Shown here piece after piece: positions 17,277-27,067 of a stretch of 64,000 nucleotides of DNA. The DNA comes from Myxococcales bacterium (GTDB lineage Bacteria; Myxococcota_A; Polyangia; Nannocystales; Nannocystaceae): the NCBI GenBank assembly GCA_020633315.1, contig JACKDV010000006.1:124001-188000 (forward strand). Reading direction: 5' to 3'. Made by a program: the position numbers and the translations under genes. Under the pieces are notes generated by a model. That model did not search any database. It had not been told where the DNA came from and was given only the letters and a program-made list of their open reading frames with translations. Positions within the stretch are counted from its first letter, which is position 1, and each line of letters starts with the position of its first letter.

Positions 17277-18137
17277 TCAGGTCTCCGGGCCCGCCGTCCA
17301 CGGCCGGGAGGGATCGTTGATCCAGTCGCTCCACGAGCCGGAGTACAGCCGCGCCATGGGCAGCCCCGCGTGGGTCATGGCCAGCAGGTCGTGGCAGGCG
17401 GTGACCCCCGAGCCGCAGTAGGCCACCGCCCGGTCGGGCTCGGTGCCCCCGAGGCGCTCGACGAAGCGCGCCCGCAGTCGATCGGCGGGCAGGAAGCGGC
17501 CGCTGGGGCCGAGGTTGTCCATGAACGGCGCGCTGCGAGCTCCCGCGATGTGACCCGCCACGGGGTCGGTGCTCTCCTCCTCGCCGGTGAAGCGCGGCAG
17601 GGCGCGGGCGTCGAGCAACACCACCGAGGGATCGTCCAGCAGCGCGAGCACCTGGTCGGCATCCACCGTCTCGACCAGCGCCTCGCCGGGGGTGAAGGAG
17701 GTGGGCTCGCGCGCGGCGTGGTGGCCCGGCTCGAGCCGCTGCCCGGCCGCGGTCCAGGCCGGCAGCCCCCCGTCGAGCACCGCGGCCGCGCGGTGCCCCA
17801 CCCAGCGCAGCATCCACCACAGCCGCGAGGCGAAGGCGCCGCCCATGTCGTCGAAGGCGACCACCTGGGTGCTCGCGCTCAGGCCCCAGCGACCGAGGGT
17901 GGAGGCGAAGACCTCGCGAGCCGGCAGCGGGTGGCGACCCGTCCGGCCGGGGATGATCGGTCGGCTCAGGTCGCGATCGAGGTGAGCGTAGATCGAGCCG
18001 GGGATGGTGGCCTCGGCGTGCAGCCGCTCGCCCGCGCCCGGATCGGCGAGCTGGAAGCGGCAGTCGACCACGAGCCAGGCCGGGTCGCGCAGGTGCGCCA
18101 CGAGGGTGGGAACGTCGACGAGGGTCTCGTGGGGCAT
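17277..18137 (-). CDS. sseA: Thiosulfate / 3-mercaptopyruvate sulfurtransferase (tandem rhodanese)
   Basis: 286 residues with two rhodanese domains. The inactive N-terminal one has WLVVDCRFQL, IPGSIYAHLDRDLS and VVAFDDMGGAFASRLWWMLR. The catalytic one has VVLLDARALPRF, GHIAGARSAPF and the active loop YCGSGVTACH with Cys241. CGSGVTA is the loop type of SseA/mercaptopyruvate sulfurtransferases. The length matches the family (about 280). ATG 18137 follows the sterol reductase stop by 17 bp, so the two are probably one transcript, although no metabolic link is obvious. The enzyme transfers sulfane sulfur to thiols or cyanide in the cytoplasm. Confidence 0.93.
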   Translation of the reverse strand: MPHETLVDVPTLVAHLRDPAWLVVDCRFQLADPGAGERLHAEATIPGSIYAHLDRDLSRPIIPGRTGRHPLPAREVFASTLGRWGLSASTQVVAFDDMGGAFASRLWWMLRWVGHRAAAVLDGGLPAWTAAGQRLEPGHHAAREPTSFTPGEALVETVDADQVLALLDDPSVVLLDARALPRFTGEEESTDPVAGHIAGARSAPFMDNLGPSGRFLPADRLRARFVERLGGTEPDRAVAYCGSGVTACHDLLAMTHAGLPMARLYSGSWSDWINDPSRPWTAGPET

Positions 18138-18154
18138 GGCGAGCTCCTCGACCC

Positions 18155-19810
18155 TCAGTGCGTCTTGCGGATCGACGGCGACAGCTCGTCCTGCCGCGAC
18201 CGCTCGAGGCTCAGGTCCACGCCGGTGGTGTTGCCGATGGCGATCACGTCCACCTCGGGCTTGGTCTTCTCGTAGAGCGTGGGGAAGGCTCCCTGCGCCG
18301 CGTACTCCTTGCGCACCCGGTCGTAGAGGGTGTGGTCGAACATCTCGCGGAACTCCTCCTCGGTCATGAAGGTGTCCGCGTAGAGGAACGAGAAGCCGCC
18401 CACCTCCCGGGTGAAGCGCTCCATGGCCCGCATGGCGAGGGTGGCGTTGAAGGGCTCGCCGCGCTTGACCGCGGCCGGCACCCCGTAGATCCCCACGTCG
18501 TTGTACATGCCGTGGTCGGTCCCGGGCACGCGGGAGTCGGGCCGCGGCGGGCGGAGCTGGCCCGAGCCCTCGCCGTGATCGAAGATGGCGCAGGGGTAGA
18601 CCAGCACGGGGTAGATGTCGAAGAGGTGCTCGCTGAGCGCGACCGCCCGCTCGAGCGTGGTCAGCGGCAGCACGATGTCCTGGAACACCTGCTTGGTGAA
18701 GGTGAGCTCGCGGATGCCCGGGGTGGTGGTGAGCTTGAGGAACTGGATCCGCGGCGGGCACATCCAGCCGGCCACCAGGCGGAACACCGGGTGGTTGCCG
18801 AAGGGGATCATGTCGCGAAGGGTCCAGAAGATCGCGCGATCGTGCCGCTGCAGGTAGTGCCGCAGGGGCACGTACTCGTCGCTGGGGCCCTTGTCCAGGA
18901 AGCTCTCCACGTGCTTGAAGAACCAGGGCTTGTACCAGCGACCCACCGGGTTGATCTTGGCCCGCTCCTCGGGGGTGACGGGCGTGGCGAAGTCGCCCGA
19001 CATGATCACCGCGGTCTCCTTGGAGAAGATCGTCAGCTCGACGAAGTCGGGCCGGTCCTCGCCCGTCGACAGCTCGCGGAGCCGGGCGCTGTACTCCTGC
19101 TGCGAGAACAGGGGCTCGTAGCGCAGCCGCACGTGCGACTGGATGGGGATGATCTGCACGGTGACCGCGGTGAGGAAGCCCAGGGTGCCGTGGGACCAGG
19201 GCAGCGCGCGGAACAGGTCCTCGTGCTCGTCGGCGGAGGCCCGCACCCGCCGGCCGTCGCCCAGCACCATCTCGTAGGCGACCACCGTCTCCTGGTAGAG
19301 CCCCACCTTGTGCGAGTGGGTGGTCATGCCCACGGCCATGGCGAGGCCGCCGAGGGTGGCGTCCTCCACCTCGAGGGTCACCGCGAGCATGTAGCCGAGC
19401 TCTTCCAGCGCGCGGGTGGCCTCGCCCACCGTCACCAGCGGCTCCACCGTGATGGTGCCCGCGTCGACGTCGATGTCGAGGATCGAGCGGAGGTTGCCCA
19501 TGCGGATGCGGTGCAGGGCCTTCTTGTTCACGAAGCGGGTGCTGAGGTTGACCCACGGCGCCCGGTCGGTGCACATGGGCCGGCGCTCCTCGGCCGGCTG
19601 CGCGGCCCAGCGACGCACCTGCTCCTGCACCGCGCTCACCCGCGCCTCGTGGTCGGCGGGCGAGGAGCGACGCCGCTGCACCCACTGCTGCGCCCGATGG
19701 GCCGCGCCGAAGATCTTGCTCGCGGGCAGGCAGAAGCCCACGATCACCGCCACGCGGTGGCGGGTCATCAAGTCGGCGAAGCGGGCGTCGAGGCGGCGCA
19801 GCAGTGACAT
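18155..19810 (-). CDS. Delta(24)-sterol reductase (DHCR24-like) FAD oxidoreductase
   Basis: 551 residues, close along its whole length to eukaryotic DHCR24/seladin-1. Matching segments include VEPLVTVGEATRALEELG, TLGGLAMAVGMTTHSHKVGL, ALPWSHGTLGFLTAV, YKPWFFKHVESFL, PLRHYLQRHDRAIFW, DMIPFGNHPVFRLVAGWM and FLYADTFMTEEEFREMFD. The FAD-binding PCMH/VAO core and the sterol-reductase C-domain are both present and full length. The N-terminal helix (VAVIVGFCLPASKIF) is consistent with membrane association. The family reduces the C24 double bond of sterol side chains using NADPH. This implies sterol synthesis in the host, known in some myxobacteria. TAGACT lies 7 nt upstream of the ATG. No cyclase or epoxidase for sterols is in the window. 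Confidence 0.9.
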   Translation of the reverse strand: MSLLRRLDARFADLMTRHRVAVIVGFCLPASKIFGAAHRAQQWVQRRRSSPADHEARVSAVQEQVRRWAAQPAEERRPMCTDRAPWVNLSTRFVNKKALHRIRMGNLRSILDIDVDAGTITVEPLVTVGEATRALEELGYMLAVTLEVEDATLGGLAMAVGMTTHSHKVGLYQETVVAYEMVLGDGRRVRASADEHEDLFRALPWSHGTLGFLTAVTVQIIPIQSHVRLRYEPLFSQQEYSARLRELSTGEDRPDFVELTIFSKETAVIMSGDFATPVTPEERAKINPVGRWYKPWFFKHVESFLDKGPSDEYVPLRHYLQRHDRAIFWTLRDMIPFGNHPVFRLVAGWMCPPRIQFLKLTTTPGIRELTFTKQVFQDIVLPLTTLERAVALSEHLFDIYPVLVYPCAIFDHGEGSGQLRPPRPDSRVPGTDHGMYNDVGIYGVPAAVKRGEPFNATLAMRAMERFTREVGGFSFLYADTFMTEEEFREMFDHTLYDRVRKEYAAQGAFPTLYEKTKPEVDVIAIGNTTGVDLSLERSRQDELSPSIRKTH

Positions 19811-19855
19811 CGGGAGCAGTCTACTCCCGATCCACGCCGCCGCCGCGCGCCTTCG

Positions 19856-21235
19856 CTACTTCGCGGCCACGATGTACACGAGCCACGATTCCTGGTTGTC
19901 TTCCTTCTCGGTCGGCACGTACTCGCCGGTCCCGTCCCCGCTGGCGTCGGTGGCCTCCCAGAACACCCGCACGCTGGAGAAGCCCGCCTCGTACAGCAGC
20001 TCGCGCAGCTCGGGGATGGTCCACAGCCGCCAGTCGTAGGTGAAGGCGTTGTCGATCGTGGAGCCGTCCTTCAGCCGGAAGTGGATGTGGCAGAGGGTCT
20101 CGTGGTTGATCGGGTTGTACGACGCCTGCTCCCACACGTAGACGAAGTCGTCGACCCCCTCCGAGCCCTCGATCTCGCGCTCGTCGACCACCTCGATGAC
20201 CGCCTCGACCCCGCCGTAGAGCTCGGTGATGAACACGCCGTCGTCGGCGAGGCTGGCGTGGGCCACCTCGAGGTAGCGCCGCAGCTCCGCGCGGGTCTTG
20301 AACACGCCGTAGCTGAAGTTCATCGCGCAGGTGAGGTCGGCCTTCTCGCCGCCGCCGTCGAGCACGTTCTCCTGGCGCAGGTCGACCCGTGAGCGGGCGT
20401 CCTCGGAGATGCGGGCCAGGTTGTGCTCGCGCCCCCACTCGAGGGTGGCCTCGTCGAGGTCCACCCCCACCGCGCGGCGATCGTCGGCCGAGGCGGCCCA
20501 GGTGGCGCTGATGAACGCGGTGCCGCAGAAGTCCTCGCGCAGCACCTTGGGCTCGCGCCCCCGCAGCTCGCGATAGCGATCGGCGAAGAACTCGATGTCG
20601 GCCTCGGGGCTCTGCACCGAGAGCTGGTAGAGCACGTGGCGATCGGAGGTCTCGGCCAGGGTGGCGCCCTTGGCCTTGCCCTTCTTGTTGCCCTTGGCCT
20701 TCTTGCTGGCTGCCTTCTTCTTGCCGCCAGGCTTCTTGCCGGTCTTCTCGGCGGCTGCCTTCTTCTTGCCGCCCGACTTCTCGTCGGCTGCCTTCTTCTT
20801 GCCGCCAGGCTTCTTGCCGGTCTTCTCGGCGGCTGCCTTCTTCTTGCCGCCCGACTTCTCGGCGGCGGCCGCCTTCTTCTTGCCGCCGCCCTTCTTCGCG
20901 GCCTTCTCGGTGGCCGCCGTCTTCTTGCCGCCGCCCGACTTCTTCGCGGCCTTCTCGGTGGCCGCCTTCTTCTTGCCGCCCGCCTTGTCGTCGGCGGCCG
21001 CCTTCTTGCCGCCGCCCGACTTCTTCGCGGCCTTCTCGGCGGCTGCCTTCTTCTTGCCGCCGCCCTTCTTCGCGACCTCCGGCTTCACGTCGGCACCGGC
21101 CTCCTCGACCGCGGGCACCTCGGCGCTGGCCTTCTTCTTGCCGCCGCCCTTGCTGCCCTCGGCCTTCTTCGCGGCGGCCTTCTTGCCGACCGCCTTGTCC
21201 TTGCTCGCCGCTTGCTTCTTCTTCGCCTTCGCCAT
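19856..21235 (-). CDS. SAM-dependent methyltransferase with histone-H1-like Lys/Ala-rich N-terminal tail
   Basis: 459 residues. Residues 1-190 are almost only Lys, Ala, Gly, Ser and Glu in repeats such as GGGKKKAAAEKAAKKS, like the C-terminal tails of histone H1 and bacterial H1-like DNA-binding proteins. From about 197 a class I methyltransferase follows: LREDFCGTAFISATWA, AVGVDLDEATLEWG, DLTCAMNFSYGVF, DDGVFITELYGG, then YDWRLWTIPELRELLYEAGF. The catalytic half is a clear paralogue of the upstream gene, which lacks the tail; only 2 bp separate the two genes. The tail could direct the enzyme to DNA, RNA or another polyanion. The methyl acceptor is unknown. Confidence 0.88.
   Translation of the reverse strand: MAKAKKKQAASKDKAVGKKAAAKKAEGSKGGGKKKASAEVPAVEEAGADVKPEVAKKGGGKKKAAAEKAAKKSGGGKKAAADDKAGGKKKAATEKAAKKSGGGKKTAATEKAAKKGGGKKKAAAAEKSGGKKKAAAEKTGKKPGGKKKAADEKSGGKKKAAAEKTGKKPGGKKKAASKKAKGNKKGKAKGATLAETSDRHVLYQLSVQSPEADIEFFADRYRELRGREPKVLREDFCGTAFISATWAASADDRRAVGVDLDEATLEWGREHNLARISEDARSRVDLRQENVLDGGGEKADLTCAMNFSYGVFKTRAELRRYLEVAHASLADDGVFITELYGGVEAVIEVVDEREIEGSEGVDDFVYVWEQASYNPINHETLCHIHFRLKDGSTIDNAFTYDWRLWTIPELRELLYEAGFSSVRVFWEATDASGDGTGEYVPTEKEDNQESWLVYIVAAK
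20712..20867 (-). repeat. 78-bp direct repeat coding a 26-residue Lys-rich unit
   Basis: Two near-identical 78-bp units (first starting at 20712, second at 20790) lie inside the Lys/Ala tail of the methyltransferase. Each encodes 26 residues with GGKKKAAAEKTGKKPGGKKK-type sequence. Shorter degenerate copies of the same unit extend to about 21200. Such coding repeats expand and contract easily, so tail length probably varies between strains. Confidence 0.8.
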
Positions 21236-21237
21236 CG

Positions 21238-22080
21238 TCACTTCTCCGCCACGATGAAGGTCCACCAGGACTCGTCGTTGTCGACTTCCTCGGTGGGCTC
21301 GTAGAACTTGCCGTTGCCCTCCCCGTCTTCGTCGGTGCGCTCCCACATCAGGTGCACCTTGGAGAAGCCGGCGTCGTACAAGAGGTCGCGCAGCTCGGGG
21401 CTGGTCCAAAGCCGCCAGTCGTAGAAGAACGCGTCCTCGATCCGCGAGCCGTCGGGGAACTCGAACTCGATCGCACAGGTGAAGTGGTGGGTGAGCGGAT
21501 CGAAGCTCCGCTGCTGCCACACGTACTTGAAGCCCTTCACCCGGCGGCGGTTGGTCTCCTCGCCCATCGAGCCCCAGCCGCCCAGCAGGTCGAGGATGAA
21601 CACGCCGTCGTCCACGAGCATGCTCCGCGCGGCCTGGAAGTAGGCCAGCATGTCCTTGCGCTGCTGGAAGACCATGTACGAGAAGTTGAGCGCCGCGGTC
21701 ACGTCGACCTTGGGGCCCACGCCGTCGAGCACGTTGGCCCGGTGCAGCTCGATGCGCTGGGCCACCTCGGGCCCGGCGGGCTCGATGCGCTTGGCCAGGC
21801 CCCAGTCGAGGGTGGGCTGGTCGAGGTCGATCCCCACCGCGGTGCGCCCCGGCTTGGACTGGACCCACGCCAGCGACAGCACCGCGGTGCCGCAGAAGTC
21901 CTCGCGCAGCGACATCGCGTGGCGCTTGCGGAGCTTCTTGTACAGCTTGGCCAGCGTGGCGGCGTCGGTCTCGGGCGCCTGCACCGACAGCTCGTAGAGC
22001 TCGTGCCGATCCGCCTTCGCGGCCATGCTCTTGCCGCGACGCGGGCGGACCCGGGGAGTGGGGTGAGCCGGCTTGCTCAT
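21238..22080 (-). CDS. SAM-dependent methyltransferase (tail-less paralogue)
   Basis: 280 residues from ATG 22080; the frame upstream is low quality. A short basic N-terminus (TPRVRPRRGKSMAAKADRH) precedes the domain. Shared motifs with the downstream paralogue are SLREDFCGTAVLSLAWVQ, AVGIDLDQPTLDWG, DVTAALNFSYMVFQ, DDGVFILDLLGGWGS and FYDWRLWTSPELRDLLYDAG, ending DESWWTFIVAEK. The glycine-rich SAM loop is replaced by DFCGTAVLS as in the paralogue, so it is a family feature. The order of the two genes suggests tandem duplication followed by gain of the Lys-rich tail in one copy. Confidence 0.88.
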   Translation of the reverse strand: MSKPAHPTPRVRPRRGKSMAAKADRHELYELSVQAPETDAATLAKLYKKLRKRHAMSLREDFCGTAVLSLAWVQSKPGRTAVGIDLDQPTLDWGLAKRIEPAGPEVAQRIELHRANVLDGVGPKVDVTAALNFSYMVFQQRKDMLAYFQAARSMLVDDGVFILDLLGGWGSMGEETNRRRVKGFKYVWQQRSFDPLTHHFTCAIEFEFPDGSRIEDAFFYDWRLWTSPELRDLLYDAGFSKVHLMWERTDEDGEGNGKFYEPTEEVDNDESWWTFIVAEK

Positions 22081-22193
22081 GGGCGGGGGCAGCCTGCCGT
22101 GCCGAGGCCCCGGGGGCAACCCCTGCGCCCCCGCCTGCGCGCCCCGATCCCCGGCCATCCACGCGGCGGCCCGAGGGAGATCTCCTCGCTCGA

Positions 22194-22679
22194 TCAGCCG
22201 CCGAGGTAGCGGGTCAGCCCGTTGTACGCCTCGGTCAGCCGACGGGTGACCTCGGTGGCCACCTTCTGCTTGGCGGGGTCGTTGGCGAACTTGTCGGGGT
22301 GGTACTGCAGCAGCAGCTTCCGGTAGGAGCGACGCACGGTCTTGAGATCGGCCCCGGGCTGCAGCTCGAGGGTCTTGTACCAGCGCCGCCGATCCGCCGC
22401 GGGATCGCTGGGCGGCTCGCCCCGCACCCCGGCCCGGGCCTTGGCCGACTCGTAGGCCCGCTCCCAGGCGTCCTCGGCCGCGTCGCGCACCTTCCTCGCG
22501 CGCCGGCCCGCGCGGGCCCCCACGCTCTCGGCGTCGTCCTCCTCGGCCTTGCCCTCCTCGGGGGCCTCGGGCTCCTTGGACGGGCTGAGCAGGTCGCGGA
22601 GGTGGTCGCGATCGAAGGCCGAGCGGAAGTCGGTGAGGTTGGATCGAGCCAGGTCGATGAGTCGTTTCCCGATGCTCAT
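22194..22679 (-). CDS. J-domain (DnaJ-like) protein
   Basis: 161 residues from ATG 22679. The N-terminal half is amphipathic and charged (GKRLIDLARSNLTDFRSAFD; RAGRRARKVRDAAEDAWERA). The C-terminal ~65 residues are a J domain: WYKTLELQPGADLKTVRRSY with the HPD motif in LLLQYHPDKFAND. The canonical J-protein layout is reversed, since the J domain is last and there is no Gly/Phe or zinc-finger region. It probably recruits an Hsp70 to a specific client. It lies 7 bp downstream of the PilZ gene in the same orientation. Confidence 0.85.
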   Translation of the reverse strand: MSIGKRLIDLARSNLTDFRSAFDRDHLRDLLSPSKEPEAPEEGKAEEDDAESVGARAGRRARKVRDAAEDAWERAYESAKARAGVRGEPPSDPAADRRRWYKTLELQPGADLKTVRRSYRKLLLQYHPDKFANDPAKQKVATEVTRRLTEAYNGLTRYLGG

Positions 22680-22686
22680 GGCGAGC

Positions 22687-23253
22687 TCACTCCTCGTCCT
22701 CGGCGGGCTCCTCCTCCACCGCCTGGAACAGCGCCGTCTTCGAGGTCTCGTCGACCTCGGCCCCTCCGGGGAGCGGCGGCGGTCGGAAGCGAGGCGACAT
22801 GCCCGAGCCACTGTCGGCCGCGCCGCCGCCGGACATCGCCTTGCCCCGCAGCAGGGTCTCGGCCGCGTCGGGATCGTCCTCCTCGGGCCCGGGCTCGAGC
22901 CGGGTCAGCGGGGCCAACGGCGGCCCCGAGTCGCGCGGGCGCTGCCGGCTGACCACGTCGTTGATGCGGAGGATCGTCTCGGGATCGAGCTCGGTGAACT
23001 CGATCCCCATGCCCAGCGGGTCGTGCTGGTGGCGGACCACCCGGCCCTCGGCCGCGATGATCACCGGGTCGTCGAGCAGCACGGTGAAGCGCAGCTTGAG
23101 CTTGGTGCCCATGGGCGCCGGCTGCTGCGTGTGCACGAACACCCCGTACTCCGAGAGATCGGAGATGTAGGTGGCCGAGGGCATGGCGGCGAACTCCGTG
23201 TTGATCGGGATCCGCTCGGCGCGTCTGCGATCGTGATCGTCGTCGTCCGCCAT
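22687..23253 (-). CDS. PilZ-domain protein
   Basis: 188 residues. The PilZ signature is complete: RRRAERIPI at the N-terminus and the DLSEYGVFV (DxSxxG) motif about 25 residues later. FTVLLDDPVIIAAEGRVVRH and LGMGIEFTELD follow, typical of myxobacterial PilZ proteins. The remaining 80 residues are acidic and proline-rich without recognised domains. The RxxxR plus DxSxxG pair suggests c-di-GMP binding. It lies between the J-domain gene (7 bp) and the RNase G/E gene (12 bp), so the three are likely one operon. Confidence 0.88.
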   Translation of the reverse strand: MADDDDHDRRRAERIPINTEFAAMPSATYISDLSEYGVFVHTQQPAPMGTKLKLRFTVLLDDPVIIAAEGRVVRHQHDPLGMGIEFTELDPETILRINDVVSRQRPRDSGPPLAPLTRLEPGPEEDDPDAAETLLRGKAMSGGGAADSGSGMSPRFRPPPLPGGAEVDETSKTALFQAVEEEPAEDEE

Positions 23254-23265
23254 GCCCTGCTCCGC

Positions 23266-24900
<1,635 letters not shown>

Positions 24901-25147
24901 GGCGTTCGATGTTGTTCGTGGGATGAAGGGTCGAGTGATGGATCGGTGAGGCCGGGATCGGCCGCCGAGGCGCGTCGGTGCGCGGGGGCTCTCCCCCGCC
25001 GTGGGCCCTGCGCTCCCGTGGGGATCGCGCAAGGTCGGGCCCGAGCGTCGGGCCGATCATCGGTCAGACGCGGGCCCTTCGCCAGCCCGAGGAGCCAGGT
25101 GGGGTCCATCCCGCGCCTGGGGCAGGTCTAGCATCGTGTGGGAGGCG
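24901..25147. other. Divergent intergenic region between rng and the UGPase-like gene
   Basis: 247 bp with no supported gene. It must hold the promoters of two divergent genes. TAGCAT at 25128-25133 and the GGAGG at 25141-25145 belong to the plus-strand gene. On the minus strand the stretch before GTG 24900 is relatively A/T-rich (gttcgatgttgttcgtgg) and could be an rng leader; no regulatory hairpin was identified with certainty. Confidence 0.4.
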
Positions 25148-26338
25148 ATGCTATGGGTCGCAGCCGTGGAGCTCCGTCCCTCCGTCGCCAGTTTCTCCTT
25201 TGATGCCGCGCGCTTCGACGAGCTGCGCCAGCGGGTGAGCAGCGGCTCCCTCGACCCGGCGGCCAACCGCCTTTCGCGCGCCCCGACCCCGCTGGCCGAG
25301 CCCCCGATGGATCTGCGTCCGGGGGCGGGTGCCGAGCGGCTCGCCGCCCTGGCGGCCAAGGGCGAGCAGGCCCTGCGGGCGGGCAAGGTGGCGAGCCTGG
25401 TGCTCAACGGGGGCATGGCCACGCGCTTCGGCGGCGGGGCCAAGGGCGTGGTCTCGGTGGTGGAGGGCGAGCCTCGCGCGAGCTTCCTCGCGGTGAAGCT
25501 GGGGCAGGTGCGGACCGCCGCGCAGGCCCTCGGGGCTCGGATCCCCGTGGTGCTGATGCACAGCTTCGCGACCGAGGGCCCCAGCGCGGCCCACCTGGCC
25601 GAGATCGACTGGTCGGGGGTCAACGAGGGCGACCGCGATTCCTTCTCGCAGTCGATCATGCCGCGGGTGCTGCCCGACGGCACCCCCCTGGCCGAGCTGC
25701 CCGGGGCCGACGCGCTGGACGACACCGACCTCTACTCGGCCCCCGGCCACGGCGACACCCTGGGCCGGCTGCGCGAGAGCGGGGTGCTGTCGCGGCTGCT
25801 GGCCCGCGGCGTGGAGCACGTGCTGGTCTCCAACGTGGACAACCTGGGCGCCTCGCTCGACCCGGTGGTGGTCGGGGCCCACCTGCAGGCGGTCGACGGC
25901 GGGGCCAGCATGAGCGTGGAGGTGGTGCGGCGCGAGGCCGGGGACGCCGGCGGCTGCGTGGCCGTGCTCGACGACGGCACCGCGGCCATCGTGGAGGCCT
26001 TCCGCCTGCCCGAGGGCGTCGACCTGGCCCACTACCCCCACTTCAACACCAACACGCTGTGGCTGCGGGCCGACGCCTTCGATCGCGAGATCCCCCTGAC
26101 CTGGTTCGCGGTGCGCAAGCGCATCGACTGGCCCGATGCGTCCGTCACCGGCGAGGACGGCAAGCTCGAGGTGGTGCAGCTCGAGCGCCTCATCGGCCAG
26201 GCCACCGAGGCCGTTCCCAGCGCCTACCTCGAGGTGGACCGCCGGGCCCGCTTCTGCCCGATCAAGGTCCGCGAGGACCTGAGCAAGGAGGCCGAGATGC
26301 TGCGGGCCTTCGCGCGCGAGGCCGGCGTGGTGGGGTAG
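25148..26338 (+). CDS. UTP-glucose-1-phosphate uridylyltransferase (eukaryotic-type UDPGP family)
   Basis: 396 residues. ATG 25148 follows GGAGG closely; GTG 25166 is an alternative with wider spacing. The nucleotide-binding loop LVLNGGMATRFGGGAKGVV, SFLAVKLGQVR, the metal-binding HVLVSNVDNLGASLDP, YPHFNTNTLWLRAD and WFAVRKRIDWPDA fit the UDPGP family (UGPase / UDP-N-acetylhexosamine pyrophosphorylase type). That family is distinct from bacterial GalU. It would make UDP-sugars for glycan or glycogen/trehalose metabolism. The exact sugar cannot be assigned. Confidence 0.82.
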   Translation: MLWVAAVELRPSVASFSFDAARFDELRQRVSSGSLDPAANRLSRAPTPLAEPPMDLRPGAGAERLAALAAKGEQALRAGKVASLVLNGGMATRFGGGAKGVVSVVEGEPRASFLAVKLGQVRTAAQALGARIPVVLMHSFATEGPSAAHLAEIDWSGVNEGDRDSFSQSIMPRVLPDGTPLAELPGADALDDTDLYSAPGHGDTLGRLRESGVLSRLLARGVEHVLVSNVDNLGASLDPVVVGAHLQAVDGGASMSVEVVRREAGDAGGCVAVLDDGTAAIVEAFRLPEGVDLAHYPHFNTNTLWLRADAFDREIPLTWFAVRKRIDWPDASVTGEDGKLEVVQLERLIGQATEAVPSAYLEVDRRARFCPIKVREDLSKEAEMLRAFAREAGVVG

Positions 26339-26496
26339 CGGGCGCGGCCCCGCACGAGCTCGGCCACGCGTGATGGAGGGCACGAACGGGCCCGCGAGAT
26401 CGCGGCGGCCCGCGCGGAGGGACGTGGGGCCGCCCACGCCGCCGGCCGGGCCCCGGGGCTTTTCCCCCGGCCCGCCCCTCCTGTAAGGTCCCGCCG

Positions 26497-26994
26497 ATGG
26501 CGTTCGAGTACGAGCCCGGCATCTACAGGACCACGAAGTACCTCCCAGGGAACGAGGCGCAGGTCGGCCCCGACCAGCTCATCCTCATCCGCACCGATGG
26601 CGACTTCGGGCCGGCGTCGGTGCTGCTGCCGGTGGCCAACACCAACAACCAGTGGCGCTTCCAGATGCCGGGGATCAAGATCCCCGCCACCTCGCTCAAT
26701 TGGGGCGAGACCCTGGTCAAGCTGCACCACGAGGGCTTCTACCGCCTCACCCGCGAGTTCACCTTCGGGGACAAGGGCAAGTGGATCGAGAACGCGATCG
26801 TGCAGCTGGGCTACACCCGCAAGGCCGAGCCGATCCTCTTCATCGCGCAGCGTCGCAGCCCCCTGACCAGCAACGAGCTGTGGTTCTCCGACAAGGGCGT
26901 GAAGATCGAGAGCGACCAGGTCGACGAGATGCTCCAGCCGCTGGCCTGGTACCAGGAGCCCGAGAAGAAGGACTCCACCAACCAGTCCAACTAG
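26497..26994 (+). CDS. Conserved-looking hypothetical cytoplasmic protein
   Basis: 165 residues with a uniform soluble composition, no signal peptide and no recognised domain. It has Trp-rich beta segments (NTNNQWRFQMPGIKIPATSL; GKWIENAIVQLGYTRKAEPI) and a polar tail. TAAGGT lies 7 nt before the ATG and no clear ribosome binding site is visible, suggesting a leaderless transcript. Function unknown. Confidence 0.7.
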   Translation: MAFEYEPGIYRTTKYLPGNEAQVGPDQLILIRTDGDFGPASVLLPVANTNNQWRFQMPGIKIPATSLNWGETLVKLHHEGFYRLTREFTFGDKGKWIENAIVQLGYTRKAEPILFIAQRRSPLTSNELWFSDKGVKIESDQVDEMLQPLAWYQEPEKKDSTNQSN

Positions 26995-27067
26995 GGCCGG
27001 GCTCGAGGTGGCGCGACCGGTCACGAAGGTCCCCACCTACGCGCGCGATCGTGCGAGGATGAGCCCC

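Noticed and set aside
24901..25032. N-terminal extension of RNase G/E to 25032
   Set aside because: The family N-terminus begins at the GTG 24900 product; upstream residues have no similarity and occupy the divergent promoter region.
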